Of a stretch of 64,000 nucleotides of DNA, positions 27,389 through 37,900 are shown one piece after another; the first letter of the stretch is position 1; each line of letters starts with the position of its first letter. Source of the DNA: Streptomyces sp. NBC_01498 (GTDB taxonomy: Bacteria > Actinomycetota > Actinomycetes > Streptomycetales > Streptomycetaceae); NCBI RefSeq assembly GCF_036327775.1, contig NZ_CP109598.1, forward strand, positions 4,464,001-4,528,000, in the 5' to 3' direction. The position numbers were made by a program, and so were the translations under genes. Below the pieces are notes generated by a model, which did no database searches, was not told the origin of the DNA, and was given only the letters and a program-made list of their open reading frames with translations.

Positions 27389-28498
27389 TTGAGCGACGTA
27401 CACGTACGGGGCACCGCCGCCGCCCGCATCCGTGTGGTGCGGCCGGAGGAGTTGGACACGGGAGAGATCGAGCGTTGGCGCGCGTTACGGGCCCGGTCCG
27501 GGGCGCCCGCCAATCCGTTCATGGAACCGGAGTTCACCCGCGCCGTCGGCCGCGTCCGGACCGGCGCCCGGGTGGCCGTCGTCCGGCGGGGCGACGCGAT
27601 CACCGGCTTCTTCCCCTACGAGAAGGGCCCGTTGGGACACGGGCGCGCGATCGGCTTCGGCGTCTCGGACAGCCAGGGACCGATACTCGACCGCGAACAC
27701 GCCCTCAAAGCAAGGGAGTTGCTACGGGCCTGCGCGCTCACCGGCTGGGAGTTCGACAACCTCGAAGCGGGCCAGACCCTGTTCGTCCCCGACGCCGCCG
27801 AGGCGTTCGCCTCCCCGGTCGTCGACCTCGGCCGGGGCTACGCGGCGTACGAGACGTCGCTGCGCGCGCGCTCGCCCAAGTTCTTCCGTACGACCACCGC
27901 CAAGGAGCGCCGGCTGACCCGGAAGACCGGCGACGTCCGGTTCGTCTTCGACGAGCGCGACTCGTCCGTCCTGCGCACGCTCATGGAGTGGAAGTCGGCG
28001 CAGTACCGCAGGACCGGCCGCCGCGACCGGTTCGCCCAGCAGTGGATCCGTTCACTGGTAAGGCAGTTGGCGGCCGAGCGCGCACCCGGATGCTCCGGTG
28101 TCCTGTCCGTGCTGTACGCGGCGGACCGCCCGGTCGCCGCCCACTTCGGGCTCCGCTCGCGCACGGTCCTGTCCTGCTGGTTCCCCGCGTACGACACCGG
28201 CTTCGCCACGTACTCGCCGGGCCTGATCCTCCATCTGCGGATGGCCGAGGCGGCGGCGGAGGCCGGGATCGGGCTGCTCGACCTGGGCCGGGGCGCCGCC
28301 GAGTACAAGGACGCGCTCAAGACCGGGGAACTGCGGGTGTACGAGGGGTCCTCGGTGCGGCGCGGGCCCCGGGCGGCCCTGTACCGGCTCGGCCACGAGC
28401 CGTCGCGCCGCGCGCACCGCTTCGTACGGAACCGGCCGGGGCTGGCCGGCCACGCGCGGCGCGCCCTCAAGCAGGTCGGCCGCTTCCGGGAGAGATGA
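27389..28498 (+). CDS. GNAT acetyltransferase of BioF2/CelD (FemAB-like) type
   Basis: The 369-residue protein starts at TTG 27389 after GGGGGG. Motifs are those of the BioF2-like/CelD group: NPFMEPEFTRAVGRV at the N-terminus, KFFRTTTAKERRLTRKTGDV in the middle, VLSVLYAADRPVAAHFGLRS, WFPAYDTGFATYSPG, and the end LLDLGRGAAEYKDALKTGE. Such proteins are found in exopolysaccharide and cellulose clusters and probably acylate sugars or peptides. It lies 170 bp before a glycosyltransferase and a deacetylase on the same strand, which supports a role in a surface glycan. Confidence 0.85.
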   Translation: MSDVHVRGTAAARIRVVRPEELDTGEIERWRALRARSGAPANPFMEPEFTRAVGRVRTGARVAVVRRGDAITGFFPYEKGPLGHGRAIGFGVSDSQGPILDREHALKARELLRACALTGWEFDNLEAGQTLFVPDAAEAFASPVVDLGRGYAAYETSLRARSPKFFRTTTAKERRLTRKTGDVRFVFDERDSSVLRTLMEWKSAQYRRTGRRDRFAQQWIRSLVRQLAAERAPGCSGVLSVLYAADRPVAAHFGLRSRTVLSCWFPAYDTGFATYSPGLILHLRMAEAAAEAGIGLLDLGRGAAEYKDALKTGELRVYEGSSVRRGPRAALYRLGHEPSRRAHRFVRNRPGLAGHARRALKQVGRFRER

Positions 28499-28668
28499 CC
28501 GGGCGGCCGGACCGGTCCGGGCCCGCGCAGAAACGCACCGGGCGTCACGCACCGGGCTTCGCCGACCGCCGACGCCCGTGACCCCGGCGCGGGGCGGACG
28601 TCCGGGCATCGAGGGCGCGGGCCCCGCGCACCACCCGTCGTACTCAGCCGCACCCGAGCGGAGGCAGC

Positions 28669-30003
28669 ATGCCGCACCTTCCCCGCACGTCCGCACCGTC
28701 ACCCTCACCGTCCCGTCCCCTGTTGCGCGACATCCGCGTCGCCGACCTGGATCTGGACCTGGACCTCGATCTCGGCCCGGACCTCGACACCGGCCCCGAC
28801 GGCGAGCGGGGCGGCGTGCTGTCCCTGACCCCCGCGCCCGGCGGCCCGCCCCCGCGCGCGGGCGCCGTCTACGCCCTCGTACGGCTCCGGGGCCGCCCCG
28901 TCGGCACCGTCCTCACCACCGTCCCGGACGGCGCCGACCCCGCCGAGGTGCTCACCGCGGCCTTCCGCGCGCGGTACGCCGGGGGCGCCGCCCCGCCCCG
29001 CCCGGCGCCCCCGCCACGCGCCGCACCGCCCCGTACGACCGTCGTCGTCGCCACCCGCGAACGCGCGGACCGGCTCGGCCGCGCCCTCGACTCGCTCCTC
29101 GCGCAGGACCACCCGGACTACCGCGTCGTGGTCGTGGACAACGCGCCCCTCACCCCGGCCACCCGCACACTGGTCGCGGGCCGCTACGCGGGCCGCGTCG
29201 GCTACCTCCACGAGCCGGTGCCCGGACTGGCCGTCGCGCACAACCGGGGGCTCGCCGCCACCGACAGCCCATTCGTCGCCTTCACGGACGACGACGTCGT
29301 GGCCGACCCGCACTGGCTCACCGCGCTCACCGCGCCGTTCGCCGACGACCCGCGCACCGGCTGTGTCACCGGCCTCATCCTGCCCGCCCGTCTCACCACC
29401 CCCGCCCAGGTCCTCCTGGAGAGCCACGGCGGCTTCGCCAAGGGCTTCGAACCCCGGCTCCACGACCCCGCCGCGCCGCCCGCCGACCAGCCCCTGTTCC
29501 CGTTCACGGCGGGCAGCTTCGGCTCCGGCGCAAACATGGCGTTCCGGGCGTCCGCGCTGCGCGCCGTCGGCGGCTTCGACCCCGCCACCGGCACCGGCAC
29601 CCCCGCCCGGGGCGGCGACGACCTCTACGCCTTCGTCCGCGTCCTGACCGCCGGGCACCGGCTGCGCTACACCCCCGACGCGCTGGTCTGGCACCACCAC
29701 CGCGAGACCTGGCAGGACCTGCGCGACCAGGCGTACGGCTACGGGGCGGGCCTCACCGCCTACCTCACCGCCGTCGTCTGCCGCCACCCCGCCCTGCTGC
29801 CCGCGCTGCTCGCGAAACTCCCGCGCGGCCTGGCGCACGCCCGCGCCCTCACCGCCCACCGCGAGGCCCCCACCGCGCCGGGTGCCCCCGGCGCGCACGG
29901 CACCCAGGCGCACCCGTGGCCGCGCGTCCTGTCCCGGCTGGAGCGCCGGGGGATGCTGTACGGCCCACTGGGCTACGCGCGCGCCCGCTGGAGGACCCGA
30001 TGA
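28669..30003 (+). CDS. Family 2 glycosyltransferase
   Basis: The ATG follows GGAGGCAGC. After ~120 residues of Pro/Asp-rich sequence with a short Asp-Leu repeat (DLDLDLDLDLG), a GT-A domain begins: TTVVVATRERADRLGRAL, DHPDYRVVVVDNAP, HEPVPGLAVAHNRGL, the DxD site FTDDDVVADPHW, SGANMAFR and GGDDLYAFVR. It transfers a sugar from a nucleotide sugar to a glycan or lipid acceptor; the substrate is not readable. Its stop overlaps the deacetylase ATG by 4 bp. Confidence 0.93.
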   Translation: MPHLPRTSAPSPSPSRPLLRDIRVADLDLDLDLDLGPDLDTGPDGERGGVLSLTPAPGGPPPRAGAVYALVRLRGRPVGTVLTTVPDGADPAEVLTAAFRARYAGGAAPPRPAPPPRAAPPRTTVVVATRERADRLGRALDSLLAQDHPDYRVVVVDNAPLTPATRTLVAGRYAGRVGYLHEPVPGLAVAHNRGLAATDSPFVAFTDDDVVADPHWLTALTAPFADDPRTGCVTGLILPARLTTPAQVLLESHGGFAKGFEPRLHDPAAPPADQPLFPFTAGSFGSGANMAFRASALRAVGGFDPATGTGTPARGGDDLYAFVRVLTAGHRLRYTPDALVWHHHRETWQDLRDQAYGYGAGLTAYLTAVVCRHPALLPALLAKLPRGLAHARALTAHREAPTAPGAPGAHGTQAHPWPRVLSRLERRGMLYGPLGYARARWRTR

Positions 30004-30806
30004 CCACGCCGTCGCGAGACCCCGTCCCGGTGCTGCTGTACCACGCGGTGATGGACGACCCGCCCGCCTGGATCGCCGAATTCACGGTCAGCCCACGACA
30101 GTTCAGGGCCCAGCTGGACGCCGTCGTGGCCGGCGGCCGTACCGCCGTCCCGATCAGCACCCTCGCCGCCGCGCTCACCGGTGGCGCCCCGCTGCCGCCC
30201 CGCCCGGTCGTGCTCACCTTCGACGACGGATTCGCCGACCTCCCGGGCCCGACCGCCGCCGCGCTGGCCGACCGCGCCCTGCCCGCCACCGCCTATCTGA
30301 CCACCGGCGCCCTCGCACCTGGCCCGGGGAGCCTGCTGCCGCCCGCCCCGATGATGACGCTCGCGCAGGTGCCGTCACTGGAACGGCACGGCATCGAGAT
30401 CGGCGCCCACACGGTCACCCACCCGCAGCTGGACACCCTCCGCCCGGCCCAACTCGACCGCGAACTGCGGGAGTCCAAAACCGTGCTGGAGGACGCCCTG
30501 GGCCACGAGGTCCCCCACCTCGCCTACCCCCACGGCTACAACAGCCGCACCGTCCGCACCGCCGCCCGCCGCACCGGCTACACCTCCGCCGTCGCCGTAC
30601 GCCACGCCCTCAGCTCCGCCGCCGACGACCCGCTCCGCATCGCCCGCCTCATCCTGCGCCGCACCCACACGGCGGCGGACGTGACCACCTGGCTGACGGG
30701 CCGGGGCGCCCGCACGGCCCCGTTCCCCGACTCCCCGACAACCACGGCCTGGCGCCTCTACCGCCGGGCCCACGCGACCCTCCGGGGGCCGCGCTTCGCG
30801 GGATAG
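30000..30806 (+). CDS. Polysaccharide deacetylase (NodB/CE4)
   Basis: The 268-residue protein has VLLYHAV, the NodB metal Asp pair LTFDDGF, EIGAHTVTHPQLDTL with the two metal His, and LAYPHGYNS. CE4 enzymes remove N- or O-acetyl groups from polysaccharides. No signal peptide is apparent, so it may act at the cytoplasmic side or be exported by another route. Start ATG 30000 overlaps the glycosyltransferase stop (ATGA). Confidence 0.93.
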   Translation: MTTPSRDPVPVLLYHAVMDDPPAWIAEFTVSPRQFRAQLDAVVAGGRTAVPISTLAAALTGGAPLPPRPVVLTFDDGFADLPGPTAAALADRALPATAYLTTGALAPGPGSLLPPAPMMTLAQVPSLERHGIEIGAHTVTHPQLDTLRPAQLDRELRESKTVLEDALGHEVPHLAYPHGYNSRTVRTAARRTGYTSAVAVRHALSSAADDPLRIARLILRRTHTAADVTTWLTGRGARTAPFPDSPTTTAWRLYRRAHATLRGPRFAG

Positions 30807-31041
30807 ACGTGACGGCCTGAAGCCGCAAGAAGTTTGCTGGGGTCGTTGCGACCGCGATGCTCCGCTGGGCTCTTTTGTTTTTTCTCACCGGACGGCTCGT
30901 TCGACCGAACGCAACTCCCCTTCCTCTCAGAACGATTCGGAGGCCAGCGCACGTCATCTCACCCCTGGTGCCTCGCGCATGACCGTACGTAATCTCGCGT
31001 TCGTGGTTGCAACTCCTTCGCGCATGTGACCGCGATCACTG

Positions 31042-31070
31042 TTGACGGGTTCTGGTCATCGCCACATAGT
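31042..31070 (+). promoter_or_regulatory. Housekeeping-type promoter for the LamG/RHS region
   Basis: TTGACG (31042-31047), 17 bp, CATAGT (31065-31070) lies 42 bp before GTG 31113 and fits a sigma-HrdB-type promoter. The rest of the 306-bp gap (30807-31112) holds a small hairpin GGTCG-TTG-CGACC (30841-30853) and a T-rich run (30870-30885), possibly the terminator of the deacetylase operon. No gene is seen. Confidence 0.6.
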
Positions 31071-31112
31071 GGAGCGTCTTGTGTGCGAACTGTGAACGGA
31101 TGAGGCGGAGTT

Positions 31113-34100
31113 GTGACCGGAAGAGTGGGTCGGCGGGTATGCCGAAGAGTGGGTGTGACGACCCTCGTGGCGTTGATGGCGGGCCTGCTTCCACAGGCCG
31201 CCGGAGCCGTGGAGTCGCCGACAGCCGCTGATCCCTCGGCGTCCGCACGGGCCGAGCGGTCGGGCGAGCCGGTCGAGGTCGTCTCGGAGCGAACGGAGTA
31301 TTCGTCCACGGTCGCCAATCCGGACGGGACGTTCACGCTCACCCGGTCGTCAGTTCCGCAACGGGTGAAGAAGGCCGACGGTGCATGGGGGAGCGTCGAC
31401 GCGACGCTCGAACGCCGGTCGGACGGCTCGGTCGGTCCCAAGGGCGCTGTCGTCGACCTGTCGTTCTCCGGTGGCGGGAGCGGCAAGGAACTGATCCGCC
31501 TCGGAGACGAACGGGGATCGATCTCACTGGGCTGGGTGGACGCGCTTCCCACGCCGGCACTCGACGGCGCGACCGCCACGTACGCGGAGGTCTTCAAGGG
31601 CGTCGATCTTCAACTGACCGCCACCGCCGAGGGCTTCCGCGAAGTGCTCGTCGTCAAGTCCGCGGACGCCGCGAAGAATCCGGAACTGGAGCAGATCGAA
31701 CTCAGCACCTCCGCGGACGGCCTGACCATCCACCCGGGCGCGGGCGGTGGTCTCCAGGCGCACGACGAGGACGGCAACGTCGTCTTCGGCGGTCCCGCCG
31801 GCCAGATGTGGGACTCGGCCGGTGAGGACGAGGCGGACGTACCCGGACTGCGGCTCTCCCGTGCCCGGGAAGCGCTGGGACCGGTGGCGGTTGAGGACGA
31901 CACCGCCCATCCGGGCAAGGGTGACGCCCGTGCGCTCCTGCCGGTGCGGGTGTCAGAGGACACCGTCGCGGTCGAGCCCGACCTCGCACTGCTCCGCGGC
32001 GAGAACACCGTCTACCCCGTGTACATCGATCCGCCGATCGGACTGGGAGACTCGGAACGTTCGGTGATCTCCTCCGACGGCGATCGCTTCTGGCAGTTCA
32101 ACGGCGAATACGGAGTCGGGCTCTGCGCCACGGCAGCCCCTTACTACTGCACGATCGGCTCGTCCTACAAGAACCGGATGCTGTTCGAGTTCGCGCCGAC
32201 GAACCTGGTGGGCAAGAGGGTGCTGGACGCCACCTTCCGGGCCCGCGAGACCTGGTCCTTCGACTGCAACCCCCACTGGGTCGACCTGGAGCGCACGGAC
32301 AACATGTCGTCGGCGACGCGCTGGCCGGGCCCCAAGGAGCTCGACCAGATGGGCGACCGCAACGTGTCCGCCGGGCGGGGCAGGCTGTGCAATCCGGATC
32401 AGCCCGCCGCGTGGATCGAGTTCAACGACAACACCTCCGAGACGGACGAGAATCTGACCTCGACGGTGCGCGCCTTCGCGGACGGGAAATTCGCACGGCT
32501 GACGCTGATGCTGCGGGCGAAGGACGAGGAGGACCCGACCGCGTGGAAGCGGTTCGACGACAACGCGGAGCTTCAGGTCGTCTACGTTCCCAAGCCGGGT
32601 GTTCCGACGAGCACGGGAGTGATTCCCGGCAACGGGACGGTGCAGTACTGCGCGACCTCTGCCGCGAGTCCGACGATCGCCACGCGCGCCGACCCGATGG
32701 TTCAGGCCAGGGCCCAGACACTGGTGCAGCCCAAGGGCTCCGAGTCGACCGGCTCCCTCCGTACGACCTTCGTGGTCGAGCGGCAGCAGACCGACAACAC
32801 CTGGGTGGGCAACTGGAGCACGGTGACCCCTGCGTCGGGGTTCCACCCGGACGACACCCTGGAGAAGGTGCGTCTGCCGGCGCGCTCGGACGGCACGCTG
32901 TACCGGCTGAAGGCGCGCACCGACTCGTTCTGGACCCTCGGTGGTGACATCGAGCGTCTCCTCGGCCTACTCGCCGTACTGCTACTTCCGGATCGACTCG
33001 AAGGCGCCGAGCGCACCGCGGATCACGGCTCAGGGGCCGTACCTGGGCTGTGTCGACTGCGTGGGTGAGGGGACTCCGGGGAAGCCGGGGACGTTCACGT
33101 TCGCGCCGGATCCGTCCGACACGGACATCAAGAACTACCAGTGGCGTCTGCTGACGATGCCCGCGGACGCGACGCGTCAGGTGTCCGGCTCGACGGTGGT
33201 GGTCAATGACGTCATGCCCATGCTGGCCGGTGAGCAGGTGCTCAGTGTGCGGGCCGGTGATCTGGACACGGCCGGGCGGGCGCGGTTCGGGCCGTGGGCG
33301 GAGTTCGCCTTCAAGGTCGCGGCTCCTGAGGGGCCGGTCGGGCGATGGCACTTCGACGACGCCGGACCGGGATCGACGTCCGTCACGGCGACGGACAGCG
33401 CGACGGCCGGTGTGCGTCATCACGCCACTCTCCGCCCGCCCACGACGCCGGGGACTGGTGCCTACTGGTCGGTCAAGGGCCGCCGGGGGACGGACGACTA
33501 CTCCCTCGGTCTGAACGACGACACGGGCGATCCGGCGCAGGAGACCGCCTACGCGTCGACAACGGGCCCGGTGGTGAACACGAAGGACTCCTTCACGCTC
33601 TCCGCGTGGGCGCTGCTGGCGGACAGACAGAAGACCGGCACGATCGCCTCGGCCCCGGGCACGTACGGTTCCGCTTTCCAGCTCTCCTACTCGGGCACCG
33701 CGAAGAAGTGGGTGTTCGCACGCGTGGCCGCCGATGTGGCGAACCCGGTGATGGTGCAGTCGTCGGCCATGGCGTCCAACCCGGCCGGAGAGGTGTGGAC
33801 TCATCTGGCGGGGGTGTTCGACACGTACGGCGACACCGACAAGACGAACGACACCATCCAGTTGTTCGTCAACGGACGGCCGCAGGGCCAGCCCGTGACA
33901 CTGTCCGCGGCCAACCCGGCCTACACGCCGTTCACGTCGACCAAGGACATGATGATCGGCCGCTCCCCGGCCGGGGAGTACTTCACCGGGCGGGTGGACG
34001 AACTCACCCTCTGGCAGAGCGCGCTCACGCCGGACCTGGTCCGCCAGGACAGTGCCGCGCTCTCCCCGGAAGGGACACCGGCCACCGAACTGGTCGGCTA

Positions 34101-34818
34101 CTGGGACACGGCGTCCGCTGCGGCCGGCGGCGTGGAGGAGTGGACGGACTACGCGTCCCTGGGCATGACCATCTCACCGACCGGGGCGGTGGCCCGTCCC
34201 GAGGAGAACGAACTCGATCTCGACGGGGTGACCGGCTATCTGTCGACCGGTGGTCCGGTGGTCGACGAGACGGGATCCTTCACGGTCACGGCCGACGTGA
34301 AGGTCGACAAGGCCCTCATGGAGACCAAACCGATCGGCTATCGCGGCCAGGTCTTCAGCCAGGCCACTTCCCAGGGCGGTGAGTCGTCGTGGGCGTTGTG
34401 GATCGAGAAGATCGACCCCGACGGGGACGGCATCGCCTCCTACTACTGGAAGTTCGGCCGTACCGGCACTGGTGCGAACGGTGCCGTGACCGGGCGGGCA
34501 CAGGTCCCGTCCGAATTCGAGGCGGAACTCGGCACCTGGGTCCAGGTGACCGGTGTCCACGACGCCAACGAAGCGGCGGACGGGGGCTTCGGCAGCACCC
34601 ACCTCTACGTGAACCAGTCCGAGCAGCCGTCGGCCGGCGAAGCCTCCTTCACCACACCGGTACAGGGCACGGGCGCGCTGACCTGGGGGCGCGGCTCGTC
34701 CGGTGGGCAGACCGGGCACTACTTGCCGGGCGTTCTGGACGAGGTCCGTGTCTGGACCGGGGCCATGACGCTGGACCAGGTCATCACCAAAGTCATGGGT
34801 GACCCGGGCGCCGAGTAG
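31113..34818 (+). pseudogene. Secreted LamG-type protein, broken by a one-base frameshift
   Basis: The first frame (GTG 31113) has a signal peptide (LVALMAGLLPQAAGAVE) and the same N-terminal domain as the protein at 1-3351, up to YRLKARTDSFWTL; it then runs out of register to a stop at 33068. The second frame, +1, resumes at 32941 with VVTSSVSSAYSPYCYFRIDSK and continues to 34818 with two LamG-like modules (VNTKDSFTLSAWALL, WTHLAGVFD; ETGSFTVTADVKVD). Removing one G in CTCGGTGG at 32938-32945 joins them into about 1235 residues. It is either a true disruption or a sequence error. It precedes the RHS gene, as LamG proteins often do, and may have been part of its surface display. Confidence 0.85.
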
Positions 34819-34823
34819 CCGTC

Positions 34824-34859
34824 GGCCCGGGGCGGCGGCACCGTCCGCCGCCCCGGGCC
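34824..34859 (+). terminator. Strong hairpin between the LamG gene and rhs
   Basis: GGCCCGGGGCGGCGG and CCGCCGCCCCGGGCC form a perfect 15-bp stem with a 6-nt loop (34824-34859), 6 bp after the LamG stop. The rhs gene may therefore have its own promoter in 34860-34973. Confidence 0.8.
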
Positions 34860-34973
34860 CGGCCGTACGACGCCTTACTCAATCTTGTGCACGACAGCGC
34901 CCCCGGACACGACGGTGGCGGACCGAAGCATGTGTCGTCCTCCTGAAGGCGGCCGGAATGGGGAGCGGATCCG

Positions 34974-37900
34974 ATGAGGGGCAAGCACGGCACGGCCGAC
35001 GGCGGCAGACCGCGCGTCAGGGCATGGATGAGCCGCATCGCCGTGGTGACGGGGATTGCCTTGATGCCGGGCCTGCTCACCCCAGTCGTGTTCGCGGACG
35101 ATCCCGCGCCACTGGGTGCGCCGAAACTGTCCGCGCCCAAGGCGGCGGAGGTGACCCCGTTCACCGCGAAGGTGAACAAGAAGCAGGCCGCCTTGATGAA
35201 GAAGGCCGCCGACACACACCGTAAGGACACGGCGCGCGCGAAGCACGACCGGGCGACAACCGTGACCTGGCCGAGTGCCGGAAGCGCGACGCTGACTCCG
35301 TCGGGCACCGCTGCCGCGAAGACAGTGGTCGGCGGGCTTCCCCTCAGCCTCGCGGCCCCGCTGACCGCCGCGAAGAAGCAGACGCCCGTGACCGGCGCGG
35401 TGAAGGTCGCCGTCCTGGACCGTGGGCAGTCGGCAAAGATGGGAATCAAGGGCGTCGCACTGACCGTCACCGGACCCGCCCGAGGTGGCAGCGCGCAACT
35501 TGCCCTGAACTACGAGAAGTTCGCGTCCGCCTACGGTGCGAACTGGGCCGGACGACTCCAGCTCCAGCAGCTGCCCGAGTGCGCGCTGACCGATCCGACA
35601 GCGGCGAAGTGCCGCACCCGCACCCCACTGGACTTCACCAACGACCGCGCCCACAGCAGTGTGACGGCGCCCGTCACCTTCGCGCCCGCCGCACCGTCCG
35701 GCCCGCGGACCATGGTCCTCGCCCTCGCGGCCGGCAGCGAGTCCGGTGCCGGTGACTACAAGGCCACTCCGCTCGCCGCGTCGTCGACCTGGGAGGCCGG
35801 CGGTTCGTCGGGCACCTTCACCTGGTCCTATCCGCTGCGCACTCCCCCTGCCGCCGCCGGCCCCGCCCCGGACCTGTCCATCTCCTACGACTCGGGCAGC
35901 GTCGACGGCCGTACGGCCTCGACGAACAATCAGGGCACGGCCATCGGTGAGGGCTTCGACATCACCTCGTCGTACATCGAACGTAAGTACGGCTCGTGTG
36001 ACGACGACGGTCAGGACGACAAGTTCGACCAGTGCTGGAAGTACGACAACGCCACCGTCGTCCTGAACGGGCAGGCCAGTGAACTGGTCAAGCAGGACGG
36101 CGACGGAGGCGCGCCGGGCGGGGCGGACGAGGCCGGTGTCTGGCGGCTCAAGAACGACCAGGCCGCGACCGTCGTCCACTCCATCGGGGCGGAAAACGGT
36201 GACGACAACGGTGAGTACTGGACCATCATCACCGGCGAGGGCACCAAGTACGTCTTCGGTCTCAACAAGCTCGTCGGGGCACCGGCCGACCAGCGCACCG
36301 ACTCGGTGTGGACGGTCCCGGTCTTCGGCGACGACTCCGGCGAACCCGGTTACACGAGCGGCAGCAGCTTCTCCGGCCGGGACAAGAAGCAGGCGTGGCG
36401 GTGGAACCTCGACTACGTCGAAGACACCCACGCCAACGCCATGTCGTACTGGTACGCCGCCGAGACCAACCACTACGACAAGCTCGGCGACGACAACACC
36501 GGCACCGCCTACACGCGCGGCGGCTGGCTGAAGGAGATCCGCTACGGCCAGCGCGCCAACGCCCTCTTCAGTGGCAGCCCCGCCGCGTCCAACAAGGTGG
36601 TCTTCTCCTACAAGGAGCGCTGCGTCGCCACCGGTACCGGCTGCGATTCGCTGACCGAGGACACCCGGGACAACTGGCCGGACGTCCCCCTCGACGCGGT
36701 GTGCAAGGAGGGCGACGAGTGCACCGGCAACGTCAGCCCCAGCTTCTTCACGCGCAAGCGGATGACGGAGGTCTCCACCTACGCGTGGAAAGCCACAGCC
36801 GCCACCCCGGATTTCTACCCGGTCGACACGTGGGCCCTCAAGCAGCAGTACCTGGATCCCGGTGACACCGGTGACTCCGCCGACCAGTCGCTGTGGCTCG
36901 ACGAGATCCGGCACACCGGACGGAACGGCACCGAGACAGCCCTGCCCCCGGTCACCTTCACCCACGAGTTCCTTGCCAATCGTGTCGACGGCAACAGCGA
37001 CGACATCCTGCCCCTGCACAGGCCGCGCCTCTACACGATCACGTCCGAGACCGGCGCGCAGTCGGTGGTCAACTATCTGCCGGCCGACTGTGCCGCCGGA
37101 CAGACGAAGCCCGCCGTCGACACCAACACCAAGCGCTGTTACCCGGTGTACTGGTCCCCGAACGGCGAGGAGACCCCCGTCCTCGACTGGTTCCAGAAGT
37201 ACCCGGTCGAGGCCGTGACCACCACGGACCCGCACGGCGGATCCGAGGCCGTCGAGCACACCTACACCTACGCGGGTGGCGGTGCCTGGCACTACAACGA
37301 CGACCCGATGACCAAGGAGAAGGAACGGACCTGGTCCATCTGGCGCGGCTTCGGCCAGGTCACCCACATCACCGGTCGCCCCGGCAGGACTCAGTCCAAG
37401 ACCGTGACGGTGTACATGCGGGGCATGAACGGTGACCGTGTCCTGGGCGCCGACGGAAAGACCCCGCACGCGACCGACCGCAAGAGCGTCACCGTCACCG
37501 GCATCAAGGCCGCGGGGATCGCCGACACCGACCAGTACGCCGGGCTCACCCGTGAGTCGGTCACCTACAACGGTGCCCAGGAGGTGAGCGGCCGGATCAG
37601 CGACCCCTGGTCGAAGAAGACCGCCACCCAGCACAAGTCCTACGCCGACACCGAGGCGTACTTCGTCCGCGTCGCCGCGACACATGACCGCACCAACATC
37701 ACGACCAGCGGCACCCCGCGCGACCGGGTCCGTTCGACAGTGACGGCCTACGACGACTACGGCATGTCCGAGACCGTCGAGGACAAGGGCGACAACGCGG
37801 TCACCGGCGACGAGACGTGCACGCGGACCTGGTACGCGCGCAACGACACGGCCGGGATCAACAACCTCGTCTCCCGGACCCGTACCGTCGCCAAGCCCTG

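Noticed and set aside
32930-32950. Programmed ribosomal frameshift in the LamG gene
   Set aside because: No slippery heptamer or downstream structure was recognised; a simple one-base insertion explains the shift.
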